64,000 nt of DNA, from NCBI RefSeq assembly GCF_014197055.1, contig NZ_JACIEW010000005.1, forward strand, positions 295,889-359,888, given 5' to 3'. Below, one piece after another: positions 54,372 through 63,996 of this stretch (positions are counted from its first letter, which is position 1; the number at the start of each line of letters is the position of its first letter). The position numbers and the translations under genes are program-made. The notes beneath the pieces are model-generated. The model was not told the DNA's origin, searched no databases, and was given only the letters and a program-made list of their open reading frames with translations. This stretch comes from Devosia subaequoris. Its GTDB lineage: Bacteria > Pseudomonadota > Alphaproteobacteria > Rhizobiales > Devosiaceae.

Positions 54372-55345
54372 TCATGGCCGAAGCGCCGAATTTCTAATGC
54401 CGGGATGGGGCACGAATTCCGTCCGGCAATCAAGCACAGTGGGCAGGGGGCTGTTCAATGCCGCAGCGAACCGTTCCCGGAACTCGGCAACCGTCCGGAC
54501 AAGTCTGTTTCCAGCTCGAACCCAGCTTTGTGCTGACCAACCTGGATAATCCCCCAGGCGGCATTGTTGTGGATGACGAAGATGACCGGCAGACCATAGC
54601 GACGGGCCGTGTCGAGTTCCTGCAGGGCAAAGCCGAAGCTGCCATCGCCTGTGGTGCAGATGGACAGGCCTGTCGGGAAGCGCAGCCTTGAGCGCCAGTG
54701 CATAGGGGGGTGCCAAAACCAAGTTGGGCAAGTCCGGGTGCGTGAAAGCGGGAACGGACAGCCGGCGCAGAAACAATATCATTGTGCCAGAAGGTGGTGT
54801 GGCCACCGTCATAGGTTACCAGCGCGTCTCCTGGAAGCATGTCGTCCAGCGCAAAGGCGAAAGCAGCGGGACTGGTCATGCCCGCTTCGGACGGCGTATC
54901 GGCCATTTTCCGAAGCCGGTCCCGATAGGCGAGATAGGTTTGGCGCAGCCGGGCCGGCCAGTCCGAGGCGGTCGGATCCATGTGTCCTGAGGCGGCTGCG
55001 ACGATCGACCTGGATCACTTTGCAATTGCTGGCCAGCGCCGGGGCGCCCGCGTCCCATAACCACGAAGAAAACCGGCAGCCCACCGCGAGCACAAGATCG
55101 GCCTCCGTGAGCGCGTCGTTGACGGCATCCCCACCAATGACGCCGCCATGACCGATAAAGTTGCCATGGCTGGAGGGGATGGCGCCCAACCCCATCTGCG
55201 TTGCCGTAGCAGGCGCACCAAGGCGTTCGGCCAGCCGGGTGAACTCTCTTCACCGGCATCGGCATGGAGCAGATGCAGCGCACTCATGGAAGGTCGCAAC
55301 CGAGGCAGCGTGAACAGGAGCGTCTCGCAGCCGGGTTTTGTGCGC
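54372..55345 (-). pseudogene. Thiamine-diphosphate enzyme remnant (acetolactate-synthase family)
   Basis: Fragments in several minus-strand frames spell parts of one TPP enzyme. A short N-terminal piece (CETLLFTLPRL) lies near 55310. A middle domain (NFIGHGGVIGGDAVNDALTE, EADLVLAVGCRFSSWL) lies near 55080-55180. The TPP-binding part (ICTTGDGSFGFALQELDTAR, then IHNNAAWG) lies near 54540-54660, and a C-terminal tail (VAEFRERFAAALNSPLPTVL) follows. At least three frame changes and loss of most of the N-terminal domain make it inactive. Confidence 0.78.
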
Positions 55346-55409
55346 TGGAGCTCAACGTGGCAGCCGATCATCCTGGCGCCGGAGGCATACGTTCCTGACA
55401 ATGATTTGC

Positions 55410-56366
55410 CTAGCAGGGCACCAAGGTTTTTATGCGATTGCTTGTACCTCGCTCAGCTAAATGCGAGGAGGCGCTCGCCATGTTCGCTACCACCTTGGCC
55501 ATGTCCTTTGCCAGCCGAGTCTGCATCATAGGCAGCAGCAACCCCGCACCCGCGGCTATCCGTGGCGTGACCTGCCACCAGATCTCAACATAGGAGCCCG
55601 CGGCCTGCGGTCTCACTTGCCATCCGCCTCTCATTAGGCTGAATGGGAAGGGGAACCCCGTTTCCTCAGTAAGAAAGGTCATCTCGAAGCTTTCGTTCTC
55701 TACCCAATGGTCGCAACGTTCAGACCATTTGCTACCGGACGAACTCTCACAGGTTCGGACACATCCTGTTCCTGGTCTGTCTCCAACAGTCAAAGCAGAC
55801 GAGCGGAGCGTTGGAACGTAGTTTTTGATGGCACCCAAGTTCGATACAACCGGCCAGAGTGCTTCTGGTCTGACGGAAACATCGACGTGCAGGCAAAGCC
55901 GGAAGCGCTCCCGGCTGCCGGCCGGTGCGGAAAAATAGGCGAGAATGGAGCGGTACTGCAGATACGCAAGGACGCCCACCGTCGCGTTGACCGCAGCAAG
56001 TGCCAGCCAGCCATAGAGTGAAAGCTCGCCGATCAAAAGGAGTCCGCCAAGTGTGGTTCCGATGATCCAGGCCATATCCGCCCCTACGAAGGCTAGAACC
56101 TGGATTGGGGTGGGACGGACGGAGGCCTTAAGGAGCATCAGCGCGAAAACCAGCAAACAAGCGCCAACCGCTTGGTAGGAGAAGTCTGGTCCAACGGTCG
56201 CGAGTTCTGACAGTTCGGCGCTCCACAGGAGCATGGTGAGCCCGCTTGCGAAGGAAAACACTGCATTGGCCTTCAAGGGAAACCGAAGTCCCAGCGCCTT
56301 GGCTTGAAGTGCATCAGGCGTTCGCCCGGCGGCGCGTTGTTCTGCCAACGACGGCCCATGGCTCAT
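55410..56366 (-). CDS. Membrane protein with C-terminal SRPBCC/polyketide-cyclase domain
   Basis: A 318-residue protein. Four N-terminal helices (FSFASGLTMLLWSAEL; AVGACLLVFALMLLKA; FVGADMAWIIGTTLGGLLLI; LALAAVNATVGVLAYL) precede a START/SRPBCC domain from about residue 155 (CLHVDVSVRPEALWPVVSNL, MRGGWQVRPQ). SRPBCC domains bind hydrophobic ligands. It is divergent from a TetR-type regulator, with two matching palindromes between them, so it is the likely target and may handle the regulator's ligand. The combination with four helices is not one I recognise from a named family. Confidence 0.78.
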   Translation of the reverse strand: MSHGPSLAEQRAAGRTPDALQAKALGLRFPLKANAVFSFASGLTMLLWSAELSELATVGPDFSYQAVGACLLVFALMLLKASVRPTPIQVLAFVGADMAWIIGTTLGGLLLIGELSLYGWLALAAVNATVGVLAYLQYRSILAYFSAPAGSRERFRLCLHVDVSVRPEALWPVVSNLGAIKNYVPTLRSSALTVGDRPGTGCVRTCESSSGSKWSERCDHWVENESFEMTFLTEETGFPFPFSLMRGGWQVRPQAAGSYVEIWWQVTPRIAAGAGLLLPMMQTRLAKDMAKVVANMASASSHLAERGTSNRIKTLVPC

Positions 56367-56391
56367 TGACCCTATCCTCCTGAACTGCGAT

Positions 56392-56407
56392 GAGAATGGA
56401 TATTCTC
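56392..56407. promoter_or_regulatory. TetR-type operator, copy 1
   Basis: A perfect 16-bp palindrome GAGAATGGATATTCTC, allowing four central bases. It shares the pattern GAGAAY-N4-RTTCTC with a second copy 34 bp away (centre to centre). It is 26 bp upstream of the SRPBCC gene start, well placed to block its promoter. Confidence 0.75.
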
Positions 56408-56425
56408 AACCTGATGTAACGATTA

Positions 56426-56441
56426 GAGAACAACCGTTCTC
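56426..56441. promoter_or_regulatory. TetR-type operator, copy 2
   Basis: A 16-bp palindrome GAGAACAACCGTTCTC with the same half-sites as copy 1. It is 18 bp upstream of the TetR-type gene start, so it suggests autoregulation together with control of the divergent gene. Confidence 0.75.
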
Positions 56442-56458
56442 TTCGTCAAGAGGCAAAG

Positions 56459-57058
56459 ATGCGCAATGAGGAAGCGGAGACTTTGCGTTCCGAGGTGCTC
56501 TGGAAAGCAATGGTCCTTTTCTGGGAAAAAGGTGTCGCTGAGACCAGCTACTCCGAAATCGTCGAAGCCACCCGAACGAGCCGCAAAGCGTTGTATGGCT
56601 GGTGGCCCGACAAGGCTTCGCTGGTCCGGGAAACGCTGAGAGTCTATCAGGAAGGCGTGCTTAACCCCACACTGACCCCATTGATCGAAACAGGTTCGCC
56701 TGAGGCGCTGGAACGCTTCTGGAATCTTATCGAGGCGGCCGTGTCCTCTGAATCCTGGCGCGGCTGCTACCTTTGCCGGACAGGCTCCAGCAGGGTGGCA
56801 GAGGACGAGGTTGTGGCCCAAATGTTTCATGACCATGTCGCCAGGATCGAAAAGGCCGTCGCCTCAATGATCGCGGTAAGGCAACAGCATGGCCGGTGTC
56901 CGGAGCACATTGAGCCCTCGGTCGCTGGCCAGGCCTCCGCCGCGTTTATCGTGTTGATGTCAGCGCTGGCAGCTTCCGGGGCCGAGGCCGAAGGGCTGTC
57001 GAGACTTGTCGATTCCGCGAGGGAGTCCTGCGGCATCAAACGTGCAGGGCGCTCATAG
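56459..57058 (+). CDS. TetR/AcrR-family transcriptional regulator
   Basis: A 199-residue repressor. The N-terminal helix-turn-helix covers about residues 8-55 (ALWKAMVLFWEKGVAETSYS, then EIVEATRTSRKALYGWWPDK). The rest is the helical ligand-binding domain with a cysteine pair (RGCYLCRTG). The start at 56459 has GAGGCA upstream. It is divergent from the SRPBCC membrane protein, with two operator palindromes in between, so it most likely represses both. Confidence 0.9.
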   Translation: MRNEEAETLRSEVLWKAMVLFWEKGVAETSYSEIVEATRTSRKALYGWWPDKASLVRETLRVYQEGVLNPTLTPLIETGSPEALERFWNLIEAAVSSESWRGCYLCRTGSSRVAEDEVVAQMFHDHVARIEKAVASMIAVRQQHGRCPEHIEPSVAGQASAAFIVLMSALAASGAEAEGLSRLVDSARESCGIKRAGRS

Positions 57059-57574
57059 AGACTGTTGGCCCAGGCAGATAAAACACTGACGAGAAACCGG
57101 CGCCGTCCGTCAACCGTCACTGCTGCTATTTTTGTCTTCGGAGAACCATGGCTTCGTGTGGGATCGGAAGTACGGCACAACCTGCTGCCATAAGCGCCCG
57201 ATAAGCGCCGAAGCGCCACTACGACGGCGATGTCGAAGCGGGCAGCGTGTCGTGCGCGGAAGGCGTCCTGCAGCGCCCGGCGTTACCGAAGTCTTCAAGC
57301 GCTTAGCTGCTACGAAACTGGCGTCCGGCTTTGCGGTCGACGGCGCCCAGGTCCGCCTACCAGATCGGCAGCGACAGGGTCGGCTCTCACTCTCATGAAA
57401 TCACAAGCGGGTTGCGGTGACCACGGTGTTCGCGACCTATGTGGCGTCGCCTTTGCGGCCGCTTTGAGGACTTCACTCCGCTCGGGGCGGTCTCGTCTAG
57501 GACGTCCTTTTCCCGTCAAGGTAACCACGCCAGGAGGGCGTCGGCATGGCCGGCGCCCCCTGTTTTCTTGTCGG
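57059..57574. other. Gap with no recognisable gene
   Basis: About 515 bp between the TetR-type gene and the MCP gene. Open frames up to 130 codons exist on both strands but show Arg/Pro-rich shadow-like composition and no known motif. A GC-rich stretch near 57475-57565 is locally palindromic. I see no tRNA or insertion-sequence end. Confidence 0.5.
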
Positions 57575-59422
57575 TCAGGCGGCCTTGAGGCTGGACCCCG
57601 GTTTCCCCGCCGATGGAGCGCTCCGCTCTCCGGCTCGGAACACTTCGACGATGCGATCAAGCGCGTTAGCCTGCGCTTCTGTCTGCGCAATGGCTGCACT
57701 AGTCTGCTCAACCAGGGCAGCGTTGTGTTGGGTCATCTTGTCCATTTGCTGGATAGCGGCGTTGATTTCGTTTATCGCAGAAGCCTGCTCTCCACTGTCA
57801 TTGACGATTGCCTGCATGCGCTCTTTATTGGAGCGAGCCGCCTCGAGCATGGCAGCAAGCCGCTCTGCGGCCTGGGACACAAGCTGCGAACCACCACCGA
57901 CCTCATTGCTTGACTGCTCGATCAGGGCCTTGACGTCCGATGAGGCCTCGGCCGCGCTCTGAGCAAGGCGACGTACCTCGATGGCCACAACAGCAAAGCC
58001 CTTACCGGCGTCACCTGCGCGCGCCGCTTCCACCGACGCATTGAGCGCCAGCAAATTGGTTTGAAAGGCGATGTCGTCGATCAACCTTATGATATCTGAC
58101 ACCTTGGCGGAGGAGGCCGTGATCCGGCCCATCGCGGCGGTTGCCTGTTCCATGACCTTTCCGCCTTCCTCAGCGGCTTGGGTGACCACGCTGGCGGTAG
58201 ATGCGGCGTCCTTGGCGCGACGGGCATTCTCCATCACTGTCGCCGCGAGTTGCTCCATGGCTGCAGAAGTCTCTTCAATCGAGGCGGCCTGACGGGTGGT
58301 GCGCTCAGACAGATCGTTGGTGCCTGTAAGTATTTCACCAGTGGCATTCCTCAACTCTTCAGAGGTTCGCCGGAGATTAACAATGATGTCGCTCAGGCTA
58401 TCCGCAGTTCGGTTGAAATCGTCCTTGAGCCGTTGCGTCTTGGGCGGAAGCTCGGCGGTGATCCGGTATCCGAGGTCGCCGGCTGCCAATGCCTGCAGGG
58501 CCTTTGCCAGTTCCTCCACCGAGGCAATATCGCTCTTGGCCTCTACTGCCTTGGCTTCCTGGCTCGCCAGACGCTCCTGTTCGGCCCGCACCCTTTCTGC
58601 TTCGCGGCTCTGTCGCACCTCGGCAGCCTCTGCCTCCGTTGCCAGCTTGTCGATGGCGGACTGCTTGAACACAAGGACGGCGCGCGCCATGTCGCCGATC
58701 TCGTCACCCGCGGTTGTCGCCGGCACCTCGACTTCGTGATTGCCCTGGGCCAGCCCAGTCATCGCCGCGGTGAGCGAGCTGACTGGGCGGGTGATCGAAC
58801 GGGCAATCAGGTAGGCGGCCGCAGCCATGACGGCTATACCGGCGAGGAGCGCTGCCCCGAGTAAGCTCACGTTTTCCCAAAAAGCTGCTTCGAGATCATC
58901 CACATAAACGCCCGTTCCCACGATCCAGCCCCAGGAGGTGCCAGCGACGTGGGAGAGCTTGGGCTGCGGTGCATCATTGCCTGGCTTGGGCCAGAGATAG
59001 TCGACAAACCCGGCGCCGCCCGCCTTCACCGTCTTGACGAACTCAACAAAGAGCCGCTTGCCGTCTGGGTCGGCGGTCTGCGTCAGGTCCTGCCCATTCA
59101 GATCAGGTTTAATCGGGTGCATGATCATGACGGGCGTCATGTCGTTGATGAAGAAATATTCACTGCCACTGTAGCGCATGGCCTCGATGGCAGCGATTGC
59201 CTGTGTCTGGGCGTCCTCGCGGGTTAGCTCTCCTGCCTCAGCCCGCGCTGCGTAAGCCTCGATCACCGAAGTGGCTGCGTCGGTCATGGCCGAGAGCATT
59301 GCTTTACGGTCTTCGACCAGCCGGGTCTGGCTGTTGTAAAGTGAAAATATCGTCCCGGCGATCATCATGCTCAGGGCCAGCACCCCCATGATGATCAATT
59401 TGGTCGAAATGCGCAGGCTCAT
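57575..59422 (-). CDS. Methyl-accepting chemotaxis protein with single Cache sensor
   Basis: A 615-residue receptor from the ATG at 59422 ([13 protein letters not shown]), chosen because GGGGGAA lies upstream. TM1 ([20 protein letters not shown]) and TM2 near residue 190 bracket a periplasmic sCache_2 domain ([35 protein letters not shown]). A HAMP region follows, then the signalling hairpin with tip [20 protein letters not shown]. It detects small molecules (Cache domains often bind organic acids) and signals to CheA. No che genes are in the window. Confidence 0.93.
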   Translation of the reverse strand: MSLRISTKLIIMGVLALSMMIAGTIFSLYNSQTRLVEDRKAMLSAMTDAATSVIEAYAARAEAGELTREDAQTQAIAAIEAMRYSGSEYFFINDMTPVMIMHPIKPDLNGQDLTQTADPDGKRLFVEFVKTVKAGGAGFVDYLWPKPGNDAPQPKLSHVAGTSWGWIVGTGVYVDDLEAAFWENVSLLGAALLAGIAVMAAAAYLIARSITRPVSSLTAAMTGLAQGNHEVEVPATTAGDEIGDMARAVLVFKQSAIDKLATEAEAAEVRQSREAERVRAEQERLASQEAKAVEAKSDIASVEELAKALQALAAGDLGYRITAELPPKTQRLKDDFNRTADSLSDIIVNLRRTSEELRNATGEILTGTNDLSERTTRQAASIEETSAAMEQLAATVMENARRAKDAASTASVVTQAAEEGGKVMEQATAAMGRITASSAKVSDIIRLIDDIAFQTNLLALNASVEAARAGDAGKGFAVVAIEVRRLAQSAAEASSDVKALIEQSSNEVGGGSQLVSQAAERLAAMLEAARSNKERMQAIVNDSGEQASAINEINAAIQQMDKMTQHNAALVEQTSAAIAQTEAQANALDRIVEVFRAGERSAPSAGKPGSSLKAA

Positions 59423-59659
59423 GACGGTTCCCCCGTAACTTTCTGACCAAGCAAACAATCGCACCTTGGTAAAAAATGTGACAAAGCCGTCATCACATTT
59501 TGTCCTTGGTCAGACTTTCCATTGAGTCACCATGGACGCGCGTGTGATCGGAACTGCGAAACAAAACTGTTGTCATTATGCACTCGATAAGTTCCGGCGT
59601 GGAACTTTGCGGCAAAGGGGGGAACTCGCCCGTGGAAGCCTTGCCGATCAAGCAGTTAG

Positions 59660-60026
59660 ATGTTTCTGAAGTGCGTGCGTCGACCGGCCACGATGCTTTT
59701 CACCCTCGATGAGGGCGGAGCAGCCGATGCCCGGCTGACGCAGACTGCATTGTCCGGGGCGCGCGAACTCATGGGCGTTGCCCTCGATTTTCTGCCATTC
59801 GCCCTTTTGTTCCATTCCGCCCAAGGGGTGTTGTTCAGCAATGGCATCGCCAACCAGCTGTTGGAGAGCGAGCCTGGGGCGCTTATTGGTCAGCACCTGC
59901 TGGACCTAGTGGGGCCCGACGATCTGCCTGCGCAATGCCGAGTTGCAGATGGCCAAGGACCAGATCGAAAAGCAGGCCCTAACCGACCCGTTGACCGAGC
60001 TTCCCAACCGCCGCTCGGAAAAATGA
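59660..60026 (+). pseudogene. Broken PAS-GGDEF gene
   Basis: The first frame encodes a PAS-like segment (FALLFHSAQGVLFSNGIANQ, then LIGQHLLDLVGPDDLPAQ). Near 59930 the frame changes and continues as LRNAELQMAKDQIEKQALTD and PLTELPNRRSEK, the classical linker and first helix of a GGDEF domain, then stops at 60024-60026. The rest of the diguanylate cyclase domain is gone. A frameshift or internal deletion plus 3' truncation explains it. Confidence 0.72.
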
Positions 60027-60231
60027 TCGGATAGGACCATCGTTGATGAGCCTCCGTTAGTGGCTCAGACCGCTTTCCCGACTCGAAAAGCAGTCGGTCC
60101 GCAGGTCGCCACGTTGAACCCTGTGGCGACTCAAAGAGCCAAATTTGCGGGGGTGCTTGCAATATGCGCCTCTCCGGTCGAGGAGACTGTTAAAGCTCCT
60201 GCAAGCCTAACTGCGCTCAAGATCCCAGGTC

Positions 60232-61053
60232 TCAAATCGGTGCCGCAGCGCGAATATCCGCTAAGTCCGACACATCGACGCGACGATAGCGCGCCTGCAA
60301 CATGCCGTAGAGGCCGAACGCCAAAAGCCCCAGCGACATGACGCCATAGAGAACCCGGCCGTATGGAAGGGCGTACACGTAATTGAGCGCTTCCTTCATA
60401 CCCCCCGCCTGATCCGGAGAGACGGTCAATGCGGCAAAAAAGAGGAAACCGCTAATGATGGCGAAGACTGTTCCCCGCGCCATCAGACCGAAAGAACTGA
60501 GTGGATCCATCCAGAGTTTCTGGGCCTGAGGAAGTGGCATGCGTTTGCGGTAGCCATGGGAAACGCCATACCAAAATTGTGCGCCCCCGGCGGCCAGGAT
60601 ACCGCAGGCCACAAGCCCCAATAGCAAAGGTCCAAAGGGTTGCTGCAATAGCCAAGCGGAGGCCGCCTCTTCGCCCTCGCCGCCGCCATTGCTCTGTCCA
60701 AGGTTGAGCGCCATGCTTGCTGCGCTGAACATCAGGACCAGGTTGGCGCCGCCACTGATCAAGTTTCCGCCCCGGATGGCAAACCCTTGGAGGTCTTTTT
60801 CGCGGTTATCTGCATTGAGCAGACCTTGGGCGAACTTCCAGAGGACATATGCGAGGAGCCCAAGCGAGACGAGGCCCAGCGCGATTCTGCCCAACGGGAG
60901 ACCCAGTAAGCTGGATAATGCCTCCGATGAACCTTCTCCTCCTCCGCCGCCCCAGAGCGCGGACGTCAGGGCCAGACCTCCCAGCAAGATGTACACGACG
61001 CCGCGCGCTGCGTATCCGATCCGGGGCAGAGCTTCGAAGAAAGAGTGTGCCAC
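60232..61053 (-). CDS. DUF1206 membrane protein
   Basis: A 273-residue protein with six hydrophobic helices in three similar pairs. Each pair starts with a pattern like IGYAARGVVYILLGGLAL (residue 12), FAIRGGNLISGGANLVLMFS and FGLMARGTVFAIISGFLFF, typical of the threefold DUF1206 repeat. Function is unknown. A Gly/Glu-rich loop (GGGGGEGSSEA) sits between helices 1 and 2. It is an isolated gene on the minus strand beside a PAP2 gene. Confidence 0.88.
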   Translation of the reverse strand: MAHSFFEALPRIGYAARGVVYILLGGLALTSALWGGGGGEGSSEALSSLLGLPLGRIALGLVSLGLLAYVLWKFAQGLLNADNREKDLQGFAIRGGNLISGGANLVLMFSAASMALNLGQSNGGGEGEEAASAWLLQQPFGPLLLGLVACGILAAGGAQFWYGVSHGYRKRMPLPQAQKLWMDPLSSFGLMARGTVFAIISGFLFFAALTVSPDQAGGMKEALNYVYALPYGRVLYGVMSLGLLAFGLYGMLQARYRRVDVSDLADIRAAAPI

Positions 61054-61146
61054 GGCCGGCCCTACCTTTGGTTTGTATACGTAAAATGTCTTTGGAGCTC
61101 GGTGGTTCCGCCGGTCGCGTCCTAGACCTTGGCCATTCGCGCCGAC

Positions 61147-61890
61147 TCAGCTGGCCTCCTTGGCAGAGGCATACGCGCCGCGGAGTTCACCCCGCCTCTG
61201 CAATATCGTGGCAACGATGTTGCAAAGAAGCGCCCATGCGGCACCGACACACCATCCGGCTATTACGTCGCTTGGAAAGTGAACGCCCATATAGACGCGG
61301 CTAAGCCCGACAATAACTGTCAGAAATATTGCTCCGCCTAAAAAGAAGAGGCGAATCCTCCAGGATGGCGCGATCTTGGCCAACAAGGTGCCCAAGGTGA
61401 GAAAAGTCACCGCAGAAAGCATCGCGTGGCCACTGGGAAAACTCGATGTGAACTGGGTCGACATGACGTGGAGGTCTGGTCGCGGCCGGCTGTAGGTCCA
61501 TTTGAGAACCGTACTAAGAATGGTCCCGCCCGCGACTGACACAACGATCAACAAGGCCTCGGACTTAAGCCTGATCAACAGGAGGTAGGAGCAAACGCCA
61601 AGGACAATCAGCCCCAAAAGCGAGAAGCTGCCAAGCGCGGTGATGTCACGAACCATCTCATGGGCCCATATTGGGCCGACTACCAGGTCCACATTGTCAG
61701 GATCGCGAAACAGCATGAGAACGAAATTGTCGAAGGCCTCTAGGTCGCCTTCTCCCATTTCGTCGGCAAGTGTGAAAAATCCCAGGATAAGCCCGCTAAC
61801 GATCGCGATTGCGGCCAGAAGGCGCACTTCGGTGGTGACGAATTTGTAAGCCTTTTTGAGGTGGGTGCGGCGGACCAGTCTATAGAGCAT
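61147..61890 (-). CDS. PAP2-family membrane phosphatase
   Basis: A 247-residue lipid phosphatase from the ATG at 61890 (MLYRLVRRTHLKKAYKF), with AGGGGA upstream. Six helices are visible. The acid-phosphatase motifs are complete: KWTYSRPRPD (domain 1), FPSGHAML (domain 2) and SRVYMGVHFPSDVIAG (domain 3). It should dephosphorylate phosphatidate or undecaprenyl-diphosphate-type lipids at the outer face of the inner membrane. It is divergent from a diacylglycerol kinase gene, suggesting a paired lipid phosphorylation/dephosphorylation role. Confidence 0.92.
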   Translation of the reverse strand: MLYRLVRRTHLKKAYKFVTTEVRLLAAIAIVSGLILGFFTLADEMGEGDLEAFDNFVLMLFRDPDNVDLVVGPIWAHEMVRDITALGSFSLLGLIVLGVCSYLLLIRLKSEALLIVVSVAGGTILSTVLKWTYSRPRPDLHVMSTQFTSSFPSGHAMLSAVTFLTLGTLLAKIAPSWRIRLFFLGGAIFLTVIVGLSRVYMGVHFPSDVIAGWCVGAAWALLCNIVATILQRRGELRGAYASAKEAS

Positions 61891-61975
61891 GTGCAAATCC
61901 CCTAAATGGCCGGCAACGCATTTGGGGTTGTCTACGTTGCGTGGGACGGATTCCTCTCCAACGGAAACATGAATC

Positions 61976-62914
61976 ATGTCCGACCGGCGCTACTACGTCC
62001 TTCTGAATGAGAAATCCGGGACGGCCCATGCGTTGGGCGTGACCAGAGAAACGTTGAGCGACTTGTTCTCCTCGAATGGGATCCACGCGACCATCGACGC
62101 AGACTGTAACCGGAGCATGAGTGCACGTGTCACCGATGCTCTGGCGAGCGATGCGCACGTTATTGTTGCAGCGGGGGGGGATGGAACAGTTACAGCGCTG
62201 GCCGGAGCCCTCGTGGGTGTAGACAAGGACCTGGCGATTCTCCCGCTCGGGACATTCAATGCGGTTGCCAAGGACCTGCACCTGCCACTGGACCTGCCTG
62301 CAGCCGTCGCCGCGCTCGCTCACGGCAATCGTCAACGTATAGATGTTGCTGAGGTCAATGGGCGCATATTCATGCAAAAAGTCGTTATTGGCCTTATCCC
62401 CGGCCTGGCCGCAGGTCGTGAGCTGATACGCGGCCAAGAGTCCCTTGCCGCCAAACTTGCATTTATACGGCACATATTTCGCCGCTTGGCTCGGGCCAGG
62501 CGCATGGCTGTCATCCTCGATTCCGGCGAAGGTGCACGTCGGATAGAGCGGGTGCAGTCCTTGGCCGTCGCCTGCGATTCCTACGATGAGGGATTGGGAA
62601 AGTTTTTTTCCCGCCAGGATCTCAACCAAGGCACGCTAACACTTTACCTGCTGCATCATTTTACTGCTGGTGACTTCTTTCGCTTGCTGATTGGCATGTT
62701 GATGGGACGTTGGCGCGATGATGAGGCCCTGAGCATGGAGAGCGTGAGGGAAGTTACCATCAAGGTGAAAAAGCGTGCGATCAATGTGATGATTGACGGG
62801 GAGGTTGAGATGTTCGAAACGCCCCTCAATTTCAGAATTTTGCCTCAGGCTCTTTCGGTCTTGGTACCGGCGCGCGAAAGTGAGGAATTGGAAGTCACGG
62901 AAGCGCCCGCATGA
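61976..62914 (+). CDS. Diacylglycerol/lipid kinase (DagK/YegS family)
   Basis: A 312-residue soluble lipid kinase. Nucleotide-binding GGDGTVTAL lies near residue 68 and the conserved GTFNAVAKDLHLP near residue 93, where most relatives have GTANDFA. The C-terminal beta domain (VREVTIKVKKRAINVMIDGE) is typical. It phosphorylates diacylglycerol or a sphingoid lipid using ATP. It overlaps the next gene by four bases (ATGA). Confidence 0.9.
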   Translation: MSDRRYYVLLNEKSGTAHALGVTRETLSDLFSSNGIHATIDADCNRSMSARVTDALASDAHVIVAAGGDGTVTALAGALVGVDKDLAILPLGTFNAVAKDLHLPLDLPAAVAALAHGNRQRIDVAEVNGRIFMQKVVIGLIPGLAAGRELIRGQESLAAKLAFIRHIFRRLARARRMAVILDSGEGARRIERVQSLAVACDSYDEGLGKFFSRQDLNQGTLTLYLLHHFTAGDFFRLLIGMLMGRWRDDEALSMESVREVTIKVKKRAINVMIDGEVEMFETPLNFRILPQALSVLVPARESEELEVTEAPA

Positions 62915-63723
62915 AGATCGTACATATTTCCGACCTTCATTTTGGCCACCACGATCCTGCCTTGGCCGAGGGGTTTGCGGATGAGATCAAAGCGCAGCAT
63001 GCTGACATAATCGTTGCCAGTGGCGACTTCACCCAGATTGGCACCGAGTCTGAATTCAAATTGGCGCGCCAATTCCTCGATAAACTGGAGACGCCCGTCT
63101 TTGCCGTTCCCGGCAATCACGATGTGCCAGCGGTCAACATCTTTCGACGTTTCTTTGACCCTTATGGCCTGTACAAGAGGTATATTTCGCCGGACCTGGA
63201 GCCATTTCTGGAGACGAAGGGTGTGGCTTTACTGGGGATGCGCACGTCGCGGCGCGCGCGGCTGGAGTGGAACTGGGGCCACGGCACCATCTCACGCAGC
63301 CAGCTCGCCGAACTCAAACAACGTTTTGATGAGGCGTCGCCGGACGCAGTTCGGGTCATTGTTGCCCATCACCCACTACTGTTTCCGACTGAACCCATGG
63401 TTCAGAAGACCAAAAGGGTAAAAAGAGCCGATGAGGCTCTCGAGTATTTTGCTCGGTTAGGCGTCCGTCTGGTGCTCTCCGGCCATTTCCACCTTTCCTA
63501 TGTGCGCACGCATGACCACTCGGGCAGGGTACAGACAGGAGAGCCAAGCGGCGTCAGTGAATCGGCGGCGGCACCTATTCTGGTAGCTCAGGCGTCCTCC
63601 GCGATATCGACGCGGCTTCGCGGCGAATCCAATGCATACAATATCATTAACATCGGAGAGAGTATCTCGGTCGCTGTGCGTGAGTGGCACAGCGGGGCGT
63701 GGCGCACAAAGCAGAGTGCCTAA
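62911..63723 (+). CDS. Calcineurin-like metallophosphoesterase
   Basis: A 270-residue two-metal phosphoesterase. All ligand motifs are present: HISDLHFGHHD, ASGDFTQIG, VPGNHDVPA, VAHHPLLFP and SGHFHLSY. Members cut phosphodiesters, for example UDP-diacylglucosamine, cyclic nucleotides or lipid head groups. Translational coupling to a lipid kinase suggests a phospholipid substrate (inference). Confidence 0.92.
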   Translation: MKIVHISDLHFGHHDPALAEGFADEIKAQHADIIVASGDFTQIGTESEFKLARQFLDKLETPVFAVPGNHDVPAVNIFRRFFDPYGLYKRYISPDLEPFLETKGVALLGMRTSRRARLEWNWGHGTISRSQLAELKQRFDEASPDAVRVIVAHHPLLFPTEPMVQKTKRVKRADEALEYFARLGVRLVLSGHFHLSYVRTHDHSGRVQTGEPSGVSESAAAPILVAQASSAISTRLRGESNAYNIINIGESISVAVREWHSGAWRTKQSA

Positions 63724-63954
63724 TCTGTTGCTACGACTGACCAAAGGCAGCAGAAAGGGCAGAGAATCAGCGCCGATCCTGGCCCCATGACCTTCGGAGG
63801 GCATCTGAACCAACCTCCTGAGAAACCCAGGCATTGGTCCGCGGCCCAAGTGGAGCAGCCGTCGGATCCAATGTACTCGATCGCCGCCCCTGCGACGCGA
63901 AATGTGGTCGTGTCCCCGGTCGTGGTGTAGCTGAGCGCGGTAGTCATCGGCGCT

Positions 63955-63996
63955 TTCCGGTAGGGTCTGGTTGCTTACACCAACCTGATACCGGAA
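63955..63996. repeat. Imperfect inverted repeat at the right edge
   Basis: TTCCGGTA (63955-63962) pairs with TACCGGAA (63989-63996), and inner GGTTG pairs with CAACC around a seven-base loop. There is no T run. It could be a hairpin of the next transcript or an element end; the window stops too soon to decide. Confidence 0.5.

Noticed and set aside
57059..57574. A possible gene between the TetR-type gene and the MCP
   Set aside because: Open frames on both strands lack motifs, ribosome sites and normal codon patterns.
63720..63947. A 75-codon minus-strand frame at the right edge
   Set aside because: Starts with a plausible MTTALSYTTTGDTTTF but has no good ribosome site and no known motif, and it overlaps the end of the phosphoesterase gene. 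Not enough support to call a gene.
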